A DNA stretch of 22,323 nt, taken from NCBI GenBank assembly GCA_047517485.1, contig JAKZSU010000214.1, forward strand, positions 1 through 22,323, in the 5' to 3' direction. This document shows positions 1-7,966 of this stretch, one piece after another. How positions within the stretch are numbered: the first letter of the stretch is position 1; every line of letters starts with the position of its first letter. Under the pieces are notes generated by a model. It was not told the DNA's origin. It ran no database searches and saw nothing but the letters and a program-made list of their open reading frames with translations. Source of the DNA: JAKZSU01 sp047517485. GTDB lineage: Bacteria > Pseudomonadota > Alphaproteobacteria > UBA7887. Position numbers and translations under genes: made by a program.

Positions 1-97
1 CCGCACACGCCGTCTCCGACACGAACCACGCGTCGAATTCAGTCAGGGTGCGCGGGTAGTCGACCCCGCCTTCGGGATGGGATGCCGGGTTCGCCAT
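1..97 (-). CDS. IS1595-family transposase, N-terminal fragment cut by window edge
   Basis: Reading the minus strand from an ATG at 97 gives 32 residues without a stop before the window ends. The stretch MANPASHPEGGVDYPRT, followed by a Phe/Trp-rich LTEFDAWF segment, matches what I know of the N-terminus of IS1595-family transposases, just before their zinc-ribbon region. The rest of the protein (zinc ribbon and DDE/N-type catalytic domain) would lie outside the window. The element end should fall between about 98 and 200, but I could not define its terminal inverted repeat or target duplication. The element is divergent from the hydrolase at 235. Family recognition is from memory of the motif, not from a search. 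Confidence 0.7.
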   Translation of the reverse strand, partial: MANPASHPEGGVDYPRTLTEFDAWFVSETACA

Positions 98-234
98 CCC
101 AACATATTGACATCACGAGAGCGAAGTGGATACCCTATTTATCTAATACGGCGGCCGGAGCGCTCGGCCGTGGACATGACCTGGGCGTCGTCATAAACAG
201 AGTTGGTCAGTTGGGCCGAGGAGATCAACAGCGG

Positions 235-1227
235 ATGAGCGGCATAACCAGACGTGGGTTCTTAACCGGAGCGGCGGCGGGCGGCGCGCTATTGGCGAGC
301 GCCTGCGCAGACGATGGCGCGGTCAGAAGCGTGCGCGGCGAAGACGGTGCGTTCACCGCGTTGCCCGAAGGCGAAGGGCGCCTCTCGGTTCGAGGCGGCG
401 AAATCTGGTACCGGGTGGCCGGCAGCGGCCCTGGTGCGCCGCTGCTCATCATTCACGGCGGCCCCGGATTCAGCCACGACTATCTGCTGCCGCTCGAGGC
501 ACTCGGGCGCGACCGCCCGGTGATCTTTTACGACCAGCTCGATTGCGGTCTATCCGACCGGCCCGGCGATCCGGCTAATTGGCGCTTGCCGCGCTTCGTC
601 TCCGAGATCGAGTCGATCAAACGCGCCCTGGGGCTCACCCAGTTCCACATCTTGGGACATTCCTGGGGCGGCGCGGTCGCCATCGAATATGCCGCGGTCA
701 GCCGCAACACCGTGCTCGGCTGCGTCCTCGCTAGCCCGTTGATCAGCGCGGCGCGTTGGGTCGAGGACAACCGGCGCTGGCGCCGTCTGCTGCCGCCGCG
801 TGTGCTGGCCACGCTCGAGCAGCACGAGCGCGCGGGAACGCTGCAGTCCGACGCGTATCAAGCGGCGGTTCGGGTGTTCTACGAACGTCATTTGTGCCGC
901 TTGTCGCCGTGGCCGGCGGCGCTCACCGCGAGCCTCGACAAGGGCAATTTCAGTCTCTACGTCACCATGTGGGGAGAAACCGAGTTCAACGCGACGGGAT
1001 CGCTCAGGAGCTATGACGGCAGTGGAAATCTCGCGCGGATCGACTCGCCGATCCTGTTTACCTGCGGCGAGTTCGACGAAGCGCCACCGATGACCATGTA
1101 CCGCTATGCCAAGCTGGTGGCCGACGGCGAGGTGCGGATCTTCAACAACGCCTCGCACACGCCGCATCTCGAACAGACCGCGGCCTATAATCAAGCGGTC
1201 TCTATTTTCCTCAGTGGCATCGGCTAA
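235..1227 (+). CDS. Tat-exported proline iminopeptidase-like alpha/beta hydrolase, possible lipoprotein
   Basis: A 330-residue serine hydrolase of the prolyl aminopeptidase-like alpha/beta family. The chosen ATG has GAGGAG at 218-223. It puts a twin-arginine signal at the very N-terminus: TRRGFLTG near residues 5-12, a hydrophobic Ala/Gly stretch, then ASAC with Cys24 as a possible but non-ideal lipid attachment site. The mature part has the oxyanion motif HGGPG (74-78), the nucleophile elbow GHSWGG (Ser143), an acidic residue in CGEFDEAPP and a C-terminal His in NASHTPHLE. The predicted location is periplasmic or membrane-anchored. The reading frame stays open upstream to 82, but that start lies inside the transposase and would bury the Tat signal, so I rejected it. 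The substrate (N-terminal proline peptides, amides or esters) cannot be told from sequence. Confidence 0.85.
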   Translation: MSGITRRGFLTGAAAGGALLASACADDGAVRSVRGEDGAFTALPEGEGRLSVRGGEIWYRVAGSGPGAPLLIIHGGPGFSHDYLLPLEALGRDRPVIFYDQLDCGLSDRPGDPANWRLPRFVSEIESIKRALGLTQFHILGHSWGGAVAIEYAAVSRNTVLGCVLASPLISAARWVEDNRRWRRLLPPRVLATLEQHERAGTLQSDAYQAAVRVFYERHLCRLSPWPAALTASLDKGNFSLYVTMWGETEFNATGSLRSYDGSGNLARIDSPILFTCGEFDEAPPMTMYRYAKLVADGEVRIFNNASHTPHLEQTAAYNQAVSIFLSGIG

Positions 1228-1269
1228 TTCGATATTAGTGGATGAAATCTAACAGAGACCGAGACAGGC

Positions 1270-2121
1270 TTGTCTGACGCACCCCCCTTCGTCACCCGCT
1301 TCGCGCCGAGCCCGACCGGGCTGATGCATCTCGGCCACGCCTATGCCGCGCTGTTCGCGGCGAACGCGGCGCGGGAGACTGGGGGACGGTTCATCCTCCG
1401 CATCGAGGATATCGATCGCGGCCGCTGTCGGCCGCAATTCGAAGACGCGATATTCGAGGACTTGCGCTGGCTGGGGCTCGCGTGGGACGAGCCGGTGCGC
1501 CGCCAGTCGGAGCACATGGAGGATTACGCGGCGGCGCTTACCCGGCTAGACGAGCTCGGCGTGATCTATCCGTGTTTTTGCACCCGCAGCGAAATTCGCC
1601 TCGAGATCGAGCACGCCGACGAGGCGCCGCACGGCCCCGACGGGCCGCATTATCCGGGAACCTGTCGGGCGCTCTCGTTCGAGGAGCGTAAGCAGCGCAT
1701 TTTGATGGGCAAGGCGCACGCCTGGCGGCTCGACATGAGCAAGGCGGTCGCGATTACCGGTGACTTCGACTGGACCGATCGCGGCTTGGGGTTGCAAAAT
1801 GCCGACCCGACCGCCGCCGGCGATGTCGTGGTGGCGCGCAAGGACGTGCCGACGAGTTATCATTTGGCGGTGACCGTCGACGATTATCTCCAGGGCGTCA
1901 CCCTGGTCACCCGCGGCGACGACCTGGTTCACGCGACCAATATTCACCGCCTGATCCAGGCCCTGCTCGGGGTCGAGCCGCCGGTTTGGCACCATCATCC
2001 GCTGATCACCGACTCGAACGGCGTGCGCCTGGCCAAGCGCAATCGGGCGACGACGATCCGCAGCCAACGCCAGGCCGGCAAGACTTCCGCCGAGGTCCGG
2101 GCTATGGTGGGCTACGAATAA
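1270..2121 (+). CDS. gluQ: glutamyl-Q tRNA(Asp) synthetase
   Basis: A 283-residue truncated GluRS paralogue that attaches glutamate to queuosine at position 34 of tRNA(Asp), rather than to the acceptor end. Visible signatures are the class I motif FAPSPTGLMHLGHA (HLGH equals HIGH), the RIEDIDRGRC segment, and a zinc site made of YPCFCTRSE followed by YPGTC. The weakened KMSKS equivalent is RLAKRNRATT near residues 252-261. No anticodon-binding domain follows, and the length is typical of GluQ-RS. The start is TTG: the only in-frame choice that keeps the FAPSP motif at the expected distance from the N-terminus. It lies 42 bases after the hydrolase gene and 33 bases before the GST gene, so cotranscription is possible. 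No functional link to those neighbours is obvious. Confidence 0.93.
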   Translation: MSDAPPFVTRFAPSPTGLMHLGHAYAALFAANAARETGGRFILRIEDIDRGRCRPQFEDAIFEDLRWLGLAWDEPVRRQSEHMEDYAAALTRLDELGVIYPCFCTRSEIRLEIEHADEAPHGPDGPHYPGTCRALSFEERKQRILMGKAHAWRLDMSKAVAITGDFDWTDRGLGLQNADPTAAGDVVVARKDVPTSYHLAVTVDDYLQGVTLVTRGDDLVHATNIHRLIQALLGVEPPVWHHHPLITDSNGVRLAKRNRATTIRSQRQAGKTSAEVRAMVGYE

Positions 2122-2154
2122 AACCAAGGCTGGATAATTCCAATAGGACGCGCC

Positions 2155-2787
2155 ATGACCGACCCCATCGTCTACGGCAATCCCTTCAGCACCTACACCC
2201 GCACGGCGCGCATGGCGTTCGAGGAAAAGGGCATCGCGTTCACCCTCGATCCGGTCGATCACCATGCGCCCGAATTTCGCGAGACCCATCCGTTCGGCAA
2301 GATTCCGGCGATGCGCCACGATGATTTCCTGCTCTATGAGACCCTGGCGATCACCAAATACCTCGACACCGTTTTCGACGGTCCGGCGCTGCAGCCGACG
2401 GATGCGCGCACCCGGGCGGTCATGCATCAATGGATCAGCGCGACCTTGGATTATTTTTACGCCTCGATGGTCCGCAAGTTGGTGTTCGAACGCTTGGTCG
2501 CGCCGATGCAGGGCCGCACGGCGAACGAGACCCTGGTCGCCGAATCAATCCCCGAGATCGAGTATCAAGCGGGTGTATTGGCCGCAGCCTTGAGCGATCG
2601 GCCCTACCTCGCCGGCGATGCGGTGACCCTCGCCGATCTATTCCTGTACGCGCCGCTGTTCTACGTAAACTTCACCACCGAGGGGCGAGAAATAATCGAC
2701 AATAACCCAGCGCTCGCGGCCTGGCTGGAGCGCATGACCGAACGCGTATCGGCGCAGCAGACCATGCCGCCGATCGATAAGCTTTAG
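2155..2787 (+). CDS. glutathione S-transferase family protein
   Basis: A 210-residue cytosolic GST-fold protein. Residues 1-80 form the thioredoxin-like domain: YGNPFSTYTR near the N-terminus holds the candidate catalytic Ser/Tyr, PFGKIPAM is the cis-proline loop, and LYETLAITKYLD is the glutathione gamma-glutamyl binding segment. The all-helical C-terminal half has the usual capping motif in AGDAVTLADLFLY. The start has AGGA at 2145-2148. The stop is followed one base later by the ATG of the flavoprotein gene, so the two are probably translationally coupled. The substrate is unknown. The class resembles bacterial GSTs that act in detoxification or in aromatic and halo-compound metabolism, but nothing in the sequence settles this. 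Confidence 0.88.
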   Translation: MTDPIVYGNPFSTYTRTARMAFEEKGIAFTLDPVDHHAPEFRETHPFGKIPAMRHDDFLLYETLAITKYLDTVFDGPALQPTDARTRAVMHQWISATLDYFYASMVRKLVFERLVAPMQGRTANETLVAESIPEIEYQAGVLAAALSDRPYLAGDAVTLADLFLYAPLFYVNFTTEGREIIDNNPALAAWLERMTERVSAQQTMPPIDKL

Positions 2788-2788
2788 G

Positions 2789-4697
2789 ATGGGGAGCGCA
2801 CGCGTGCCCATCGAGACCGAATGGCGGGACATTGATGTAGTCGTGGTCGGCTCCGGCGGTGCCGGGGGGGGGGGGGCGGCGGCAAATGCCGCGGCGGAAG
2901 CCGGCGCCAGCGTGCTAGTCGTCAGCAAGGATCCGATCGGCTGCTCGGACACCAAGATTTCCGAGGGCATTATCACAGTGCGCGGCAGCGGCGAGGACAG
3001 CGACACCGAAGAAGTTTTGGCGGAGAATCTCCGGGTCGCCGGCGATAATCTCAACGACCCGGCGATCACCGAGGCCTTCGCCGAAGACACCGAGGCCGCT
3101 TATGACTGGCTGCGTCGGCAAGGGTTGCGGCCGACCATCGACGATGCCAAGGGCACCGCGAAAACACTGCCGATCGCGCTCGGCGGCCACACCCATCGCC
3201 GCTCGATCGGTCATCGCAATGGCGGTATCGCGTTCGGTCACGCGGCGTGGAACGCGATCATCGAGGGCGCCGGGGTCGATTATCTCGAGGACGCGTGGTT
3301 TCTCGATGCGATCACCCTCGACGACGACGGCGACGGCGGCCCGGAAGTGGTCGGCGCGCTGATCTACGACGCCGCGCGCGGACGTTTCGTCGCTGTGCGA
3401 ACCCAGGCGGTGGTGATCGCCTCGGGTGGGTTGAACACGCTGTTTTTCCCCAAGACCGACGGCATGCGCGGCAATACCGGCGACTCGTTCGCGGTCGCCG
3501 CGCGCGCCGGTGCCGATCTGATCGACATGGAGCAGCTCCAGTTCCTCCCGTTCTGCATCACCTATCCGCCGGCGTATGAGGGCCTGCTCGCCGGCGAGCC
3601 GGCGACCGCCGGGTTCCTCGGGGTGCTGCGCGATGCGCACGGCAAACTGATTTTGGATGGGGTGATGCTGCGCACCCGCGCCGAATGCTCGGCGGCGATC
3701 GTGCGCGCCGTCGCCGACGGCAAGGGCACCGCGCGCGGCGGCTGCTATCTCGACCTCACCGCGAACGTCAAGGCGCCGCGGTCGGGGCCCTATTTCGAGA
3801 CGTTTCTATTCAATGCGCTGCCTCGCGTCATGGCGACGGTGCGCCAAGCAATGGGTAAGAAGGCGGCGAAATGCCAGGAGTCCTGGGAAGTCCGGCCCGG
3901 CGCCCATTACATGATGGGCGGGGTGCGGGTCGACGCCGACTGTGTGGCGACGACCGATGACGGTCGCGCGCCGGTGCGCGGCCTGTTCGCCGCCGGCCAG
4001 GCGATGGGCGGCTTGTTCGGCTCCAACCGCTTGGGCTCGACGTCGCTGTCGGAGGGGGCGATTTTCGGCCGCCGCCTCGTCCGAGGCCCGCATGGCGGCG
4101 ATCGAGCGCACCCGCGACGGCTACGCGAGCCGGCTTGGCCGAACCGGCGGCGAAAGCCCTTCGACGCTGATCCGCGAACTGCAAAAAGAATGTTGGGAGC
4201 GGATCGGCCCGGCGCGCACCCGCGATGGCTTGGAGACCATGCGCGAGCGGCTCGCTTCGTTGCGCGCCCGCGCCGAGCGGGCGACGATTTCCAGCGCCGC
4301 CTTGTGGAACCAAACCTTCATCGATCATATCGAGCTCACCAACATGCTCGATGCGGCGGAGGCAGTGACACTGGCCTCTCTCGATCGCAAGGAGAGTCTG
4401 GGCGGCCATGTTCGGCTCGACGGGCGGCAGGCGTCGCTGCTGTTCGACAAGCCACGTTCGGTGGTGATCCGGCGCGGCGCGGACGGGGCTTGGCAGGTTG
4501 GTCACGTCGCCCATCCGCGTACGCCGATGCGCCAGTTGCTTACCTACCTTTATCGCGATCAGTTGCGAAAGGTGAAGCTGCGGATGATCCGGCTGCTGCC
4601 GCTCACGCTGCAGGACCGGATTCTCGAGCGGCGCTACATCGCCACCATGGGACGGCGCGAGGCGCCCGAGGCGGTGACCGAAGGCGCCTCCGCGTGA
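2789..4697 (+). pseudogene. succinate dehydrogenase/fumarate reductase-like flavoprotein, frameshifted
   Basis: An FAD-dependent flavoprotein of the SdhA/FrdA family, about 635 residues if the frame is repaired. It has the dinucleotide-binding motif GSGGAG at residues 21-26, the GGHTHRRSIGH region, VVIASGGLN, the substrate-domain signature HYMMGG near 373-378, and the C-terminal flavin-contact block SNRLGSTSLSEGAIFGRR. After that block (about 4070-4080) the frame breaks. The family-like continuation SEARMAAIERTRDGY and the rest of the C-terminal domain lie one base on, ending with TGA at 4695-4697. In the initial frame the reading continues open into the Fe-S gene, giving a false 864-residue fusion. 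A run of 13 G at 2864-2876 sits in the FAD motif and adds about two residues. GTG at 2804, with GGGGAG before it, is an alternative start. This may be a true pseudogene or an assembly error. Confidence 0.82.
2864..2876 (+). repeat. 13-base poly-G tract inside FAD-binding motif
   Basis: Thirteen consecutive G within codons 26-30 of the flavoprotein gene. The frame is consistent on both sides, but the encoded segment reads GSGGAG-GGG-AAANAAAEAG. SdhA/FrdA relatives have about two fewer residues between the GxGxxG motif and the helix. The tract length suits slipped-strand mispairing or a sequencing problem. Confidence 0.9.
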
Positions 4698-5383
4698 AGG
4701 TCAAACTCATCCTCAACCGCGACGGCGTCGCGGAAACCATCGCATTTGAGTATGTCCCGCGCGAGGACGGCGAACGGCCGATGGCGCTCGACGTTCTGTT
4801 GCAGGCGCAAGACACCGAAATCCGCGACCTGTCGCACCGCTACGGCTGTCGCAATCGCACCTGCGGGCTGTGCACCATCGACATCAATGGCCGACCGCGG
4901 GTGGGCTGTCGGTCGCGGGTTCGCGAAGGCGACACTTTGAGCGCGCAGGCGACCCTGCCGGTGCTGCGCGACATGGTGGTGCGCCGCGACGGTATCGCGC
5001 GGCAAATGCGCGGTCGCTTGCCCGATATGGTGCGCGGCAACGATCTCGATGTGCCCGCGCCCGACGATTATCACGAACTCACCGCGTGCATCGAATGCTA
5101 CGCGTGTCTCGACGGCTGTCCGATGCACGCGGGTAACTTCATCGACGGCGCCGATCAGCGCGACGAACACGACGCCTATCGCTGGGGCAATCCGTTCTCG
5201 CTGCTCAAGCTGCAACGGATCCGCCTCGACCCGGTCGCGACCGCGCAGCAGAAAGACGACGCGCTCGAGGTCGCGCGCGATCTCGGCCTCGATGCTTGCC
5301 GCGACTGCCCGGGGTGCAAATGCGGCGTCGGTATCGACCTCAAACACAAGGTCGTCGGCGCGCTACTCGACGCGGCCGGTTAA
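4694..5383 (+). CDS. SdhB/FrdB-like iron-sulfur subunit
   Basis: A 229-residue electron-transfer subunit partnering the preceding flavoprotein. The GTG start overlaps the flavoprotein TGA as GTGA, a coupled start. The N-terminal ferredoxin domain has Cys52, Cys57, Cys60 and Cys72 in C-x4-C-x2-C-x11-C spacing, a [2Fe-2S] site. The C-terminal domain has Cys132, 135, 138 and 142 in C-x2-C-x2-C-x3-CP, a canonical [4Fe-4S] site. The last cluster, Cys202, 205, 208 and 210 (CRDCPGCKC), does not match the usual C-x5-C-x3-CP arrangement of SdhB. No membrane-anchor subunits follow, so the pair may be soluble or use another electron acceptor. Whether the substrate is succinate or fumarate is not established. 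Confidence 0.85.
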   Translation: MKVKLILNRDGVAETIAFEYVPREDGERPMALDVLLQAQDTEIRDLSHRYGCRNRTCGLCTIDINGRPRVGCRSRVREGDTLSAQATLPVLRDMVVRRDGIARQMRGRLPDMVRGNDLDVPAPDDYHELTACIECYACLDGCPMHAGNFIDGADQRDEHDAYRWGNPFSLLKLQRIRLDPVATAQQKDDALEVARDLGLDACRDCPGCKCGVGIDLKHKVVGALLDAAG

Positions 5384-5673
5384 CTTTTTCGGCAGGTCAG
5401 AACCGTCCGCACGTCGATCAGGGCGCGCAACTTGGCGGCGATGAGGTCCGCGTCACGGTTTGCCAAGCCGTGGACCTGCACATCGACTTGAAGTTCGTCA
5501 TTTTTTGAAACGATGCTGTGCCAGCGATCCGGCACGATACTGCGCTGCGCGAACGGCGCGAGCAGACGCGGCAAAGTTCCCGGCGCGCACAAGGCATGAA
5601 TAGAGAAGCACGCCGAACCGGCGGCCGGCGCATGATTGGATGGAAATGCGGTGGATCGGTCAGGGATGGACAT
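5380..5673 (-). CDS. small ACT-domain-like protein
   Basis: A 97-residue protein. The ATG at 5673 is preceded by a strong TGAGGAG on the minus strand; the longer frame starting at 5793 lacks this and was not used. Residues about 20-95 (ACFSIHALCAPGTLPRLL, then IVPDRWHSIV, ELQVDVQVHGL and a C-terminal helix-strand IDVRTVLT) read like a single ACT-type beta-alpha-beta-beta-alpha-beta fold. Stand-alone ACT-like proteins of this size are common in alphaproteobacteria, but their role is poorly known; amino-acid or cofactor sensing is only a guess. It lies downstream of ecm on the same strand, separated by 156 bases containing two stem-loops. Its TAA overlaps the convergent TAA of the Fe-S gene. 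Confidence 0.65.
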   Translation of the reverse strand: MSIPDRSTAFPSNHAPAAGSACFSIHALCAPGTLPRLLAPFAQRSIVPDRWHSIVSKNDELQVDVQVHGLANRDADLIAAKLRALIDVRTVLTCRKS

Positions 5674-5721
5674 GGCGAACGGACTCCTCAATCTCGACAA
5701 AACGGCATACGCGGGCGAAGA

Positions 5722-5744
5722 CCCGGCCCCATACAGGGACCGGG
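5722..5744 (-). terminator. stem-loop between ecm and the ACT-like gene
   Basis: The sequence folds as CCCGG-C-CCC, loop ATACA, GGG-A-CCGGG, a near-perfect eight-pair stem with one mismatch. A second, weaker stem, GCGGC-taattc-GCCGC, follows at about 5745-5760. Neither has a U-run, so this may be a factor-dependent terminator, a 3' stabilising stem for ecm mRNA, or a leader structure of the small gene. Confidence 0.35.
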
Positions 5745-5829
5745 CGGCTAATTCGCCGCGCGGCGCTAAGTCGAGCGTTGAGCAGTCGTTCACACATGAA
5801 ACTGGATATAGACGCGGCGGTTTGGACCG

Positions 5830-7821
5830 TCAAGCGGCGGCGGCGCGGGATTCCACCAGGGCCAGAAGGTCGGCGATGACGAGGGTGAGGTCGTAATCCT
5901 TCGGGGTGAACACACGGGCGACCCCCGCGGCCTTGAGCTTTACGGCATCGGCGGCGGGGATGATGCCGCCCACCACCACCGGAATATCGCCCGCGTCGGC
6001 GGCGTGTAGGCGGTCGAGAATGTCGCTCGCCAAGCCAAGGTGGCCGCCGGAGAGCACCGACAGGCCAACCAGATCGACATCTTCCTGGACCGCCGCCTCG
6101 ACGATCTGTTCCGCGGTGCGGCGGATGCCGTCGTAGATCACTTCGAAACCGCAATCGCGGGCGCGCACCGCGATCTGCTCGGCGCCGTTCGAATGACCGT
6201 CGAGGCCGGGCTTGCCGAGCAGAATACGCGGCGGCCGCCCGAGGCGCTCGGTCAAGGCGCCGACCGCCGCCCTGACCTCGACGAAGCGTTCGGAGGCGGC
6301 CCCGGCAGACGGCGCCGAGGCGACCCCGGTGGGCGCGCGATACTCGCCAAAGACGGCGCGCAGGGCATCGGCCCATTCGCCGGTGGTGGCACCCGCCTTG
6401 GCACAGGCAATCGACGCTTCCATAATGTTGGTACCGTCCCGCGCCGCCTGGCCTAGCGACTCGAGGGTGTGCCGCACGGCACCGTAGTCGCGATCCTCGC
6501 GCCACGCCGCGAGGCGTGCGAGGTGGTCGGCGGTCGCGGCCTCATCGACTTGCTGAAACGCCGACGCGTCGTCCGCCAGTGGGCTCGGCGCGCCGTCTTG
6601 ATAGGCGTTGACTCCGACCACGGTGCGCTCGCCGGTCTCGATCGCGGCGATACGCCGGGCGTTCGAGACCACCAGCGCCTGCTTCATATAACCGGATTTG
6701 ACCGCCGCCAGCGCGCCGCCCATCGCCTCGATCGCCGCCACCTCGGCGCGCGCTTCGCCGGCGATCCGCGCGGTCTCGGCTTCGACGACCTCGGAGCCGG
6801 TGAAGATGTCGTCGAATTCGAGAATATCGGTCTCGCAGGCGACGATCTGTTGCGCCCGCAGGCTCCATTGCTGGTCCCACGGCCGCGGCAGGCCGAGCGC
6901 CTCGTTCCACGCCGGCAATTGGATCGCCCGGGCGCGGGCGTCTTTCGACAGCACCACGGCGAGCATCTCGATCAAGATGCGATAGACGTTGTTTTCCGGC
7001 TGCTGCTCGGTCAGCCCCAACGAATTGACCTGCACGCCATAGCGGAACCGGCGGAATTTGGCGTCCTCGACGCCGTAGCGATCGCGGGTGATTTCGTCCC
7101 ACAGGTGGGCAAAGGCGCGCAGTTTGCAGATCTCGGTGACCAGCCGCATGCCGGCATTGACGAAAAAACTGACCCGGCCGACCACGGCGGCGAAATGCTC
7201 CGCCGTCAAATCGCCACGCGCGCGCACCGCATCGAGCAACGCGATCGCGTTGGCCAGCGCGAACGCGACCTCCTGGACCGGAGTCGCGCCGGCTTCCTGC
7301 AGGTGGTACGAGCAAATATTGGTGGGGTTCCATTGGGGGATTTCGCCGAGGGTAAATTCGACGATATCGGCGCTCAAACGATGGCTCGGCGCGGGCGGAA
7401 AGATATACGTGCCGCGCGCGAGAAACTCTTTTATCAGATCATTCTGGACCGTGCCGGTGAGCGATGCGCGCGCGATTCCGCGGGCGTCGGCCAGCGCGGT
7501 ATAGAGCGCCAGCAGCCACGGCGCGGTGGCGTTGATCGTCATCGAAGTGTTCATGCGATCGAGCGGAATACCGTCCAACAGACGCTCGAGATCGCCGAGA
7601 TGGCATACCGGAACCCCCACCTTGCCGACTTCGCCCAGCGCCGCCGCTTGGTCGGAATCGTAGCCGGTCTGGGTCGGCAGATCGAAGGCGATCGACAGCC
7701 CGGTCTGGCCGCGCGCCAGATTTTCGCGAAACAATCGGTTCGAGACGTCGACCGAGGAATGACCGGCATAGGTCCGCATCAACCACGGGCGCTGGCGCGC
7801 TGTTGGCGTGTCCCCATTCAT
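5830..7821 (-). CDS. ecm: ethylmalonyl-CoA mutase (coenzyme B12-dependent)
   Basis: A 663-residue single-chain acyl-CoA mutase that converts (2R)-ethylmalonyl-CoA to methylsuccinyl-CoA in the ethylmalonyl-CoA pathway. The N-terminal TIM-barrel has RPWLMRTYAGHS, GQTGLSIAFDLPTQTGYDSD, MNTSMTINATAPWLLALY, TVQNDLIKEF and SYHLQEAGATPVQE. The C-terminal cobalamin domain (about 525-655) has the DxHxxG motif in LDGHSNGAEQ, plus LSVLSGGH and VVVGGIIP. The overall wording fits Ecm/MeaA better than methylmalonyl-CoA mutase, and the position divergent from ccr-mcd supports this. AGGA lies eight bases before the ATG, and a palindrome at 7844-7861 sits just upstream. Methylmalonyl-CoA mutase is the main alternative call. 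A long open frame on the opposite strand is a GC-driven shadow. Confidence 0.93.
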   Translation of the reverse strand: MNGDTPTARQRPWLMRTYAGHSSVDVSNRLFRENLARGQTGLSIAFDLPTQTGYDSDQAAALGEVGKVGVPVCHLGDLERLLDGIPLDRMNTSMTINATAPWLLALYTALADARGIARASLTGTVQNDLIKEFLARGTYIFPPAPSHRLSADIVEFTLGEIPQWNPTNICSYHLQEAGATPVQEVAFALANAIALLDAVRARGDLTAEHFAAVVGRVSFFVNAGMRLVTEICKLRAFAHLWDEITRDRYGVEDAKFRRFRYGVQVNSLGLTEQQPENNVYRILIEMLAVVLSKDARARAIQLPAWNEALGLPRPWDQQWSLRAQQIVACETDILEFDDIFTGSEVVEAETARIAGEARAEVAAIEAMGGALAAVKSGYMKQALVVSNARRIAAIETGERTVVGVNAYQDGAPSPLADDASAFQQVDEAATADHLARLAAWREDRDYGAVRHTLESLGQAARDGTNIMEASIACAKAGATTGEWADALRAVFGEYRAPTGVASAPSAGAASERFVEVRAAVGALTERLGRPPRILLGKPGLDGHSNGAEQIAVRARDCGFEVIYDGIRRTAEQIVEAAVQEDVDLVGLSVLSGGHLGLASDILDRLHAADAGDIPVVVGGIIPAADAVKLKAAGVARVFTPKDYDLTLVIADLLALVESRAAAA

Positions 7822-7843
7822 GTTAAGATCCTAGCATAGGCAT

Positions 7844-7861
7844 TGTTGCAGCGCAGCAACA
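7844..7861. promoter_or_regulatory. palindromic operator candidate upstream of ecm
   Basis: TGTTGC-AGCGCA-GCAACA has perfect six-base arms and ends 22 bases before the ecm start. It contains the 9-bp core TGCAGCGCA, which recurs at 7956-7964 in front of ccr. TGC/GCA palindromes of this kind are known for PhaR-type regulators of polyhydroxybutyrate/acetoacetyl-CoA metabolism. CcrR, a TetR-type activator of ccr in Methylobacterium, is another possibility. Confidence 0.6.
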
Positions 7862-7907
7862 CGTTGTAAATCGTGACTTATTGATTTCGCTAATGAAATA
7901 AATGCCC

Positions 7908-7934
7908 TGTTGACTTAACGGTCCGAGATCAACA
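7908..7934. promoter_or_regulatory. inverted repeat with a possible ccr -35 element
   Basis: TGTTGA and TCAACA are separated by 15 bases in the ecm-ccr divergent region. The left arm overlaps TTGACT (7910-7915), the best -35-like hexamer for ccr. A matching -10 is weak (CACAGT at 7933). The arrangement could be a LysR-type or other dimer site; support is limited. Confidence 0.3.
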
Positions 7935-7951
7935 CAGTTCGTGGCCCGATT

Positions 7952-7966
7952 TTGTGCAGCGCATAA
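7952..7966. promoter_or_regulatory. palindromic operator candidate upstream of ccr
   Basis: TTGTGC-AGC-GCATAA is a near-palindrome with one mismatch, 27 bases before the ccr start. It shares the core TGCAGCGCA and the flanks TTGT and AACA with the ecm-side site at 7844-7861. An overlapping wider repeat, TGTGC (7953-7957) and GCACA (7969-7973), is also present. Its position just upstream of translation suits repression. Confidence 0.55.

Noticed and set aside
2864..2876. The G13 tract as the cause of the frameshift
   Set aside because: The frame agrees on both sides of the tract (GSGGAG before, AAEAGASVLVVSK after), so the break lies downstream near 4070-4080.
4050..4070. Programmed ribosomal frameshift in the flavoprotein gene
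   Set aside because: No slippery heptamer plus downstream structure was seen, and the family is not known to use one. An indel in a GCC repeat is simpler.
2789..5383. A single 864-residue flavoprotein/Fe-S fusion
   Set aside because: Between about 4080 and 4693 this frame is Arg/Ala/Gly-rich nonsense, while the +1 frame continues the flavoprotein and ends in GTGA with the Fe-S start. Two separate genes with a frameshift explain it better.
6469..7839. 456-codon open frame on the plus strand opposite ecm
   Set aside because: It is the antisense of a clearly conserved mutase, rich in Arg/Gly/His/Asp as expected from GC-rich shadow frames, with no recognisable domain or ribosome site.
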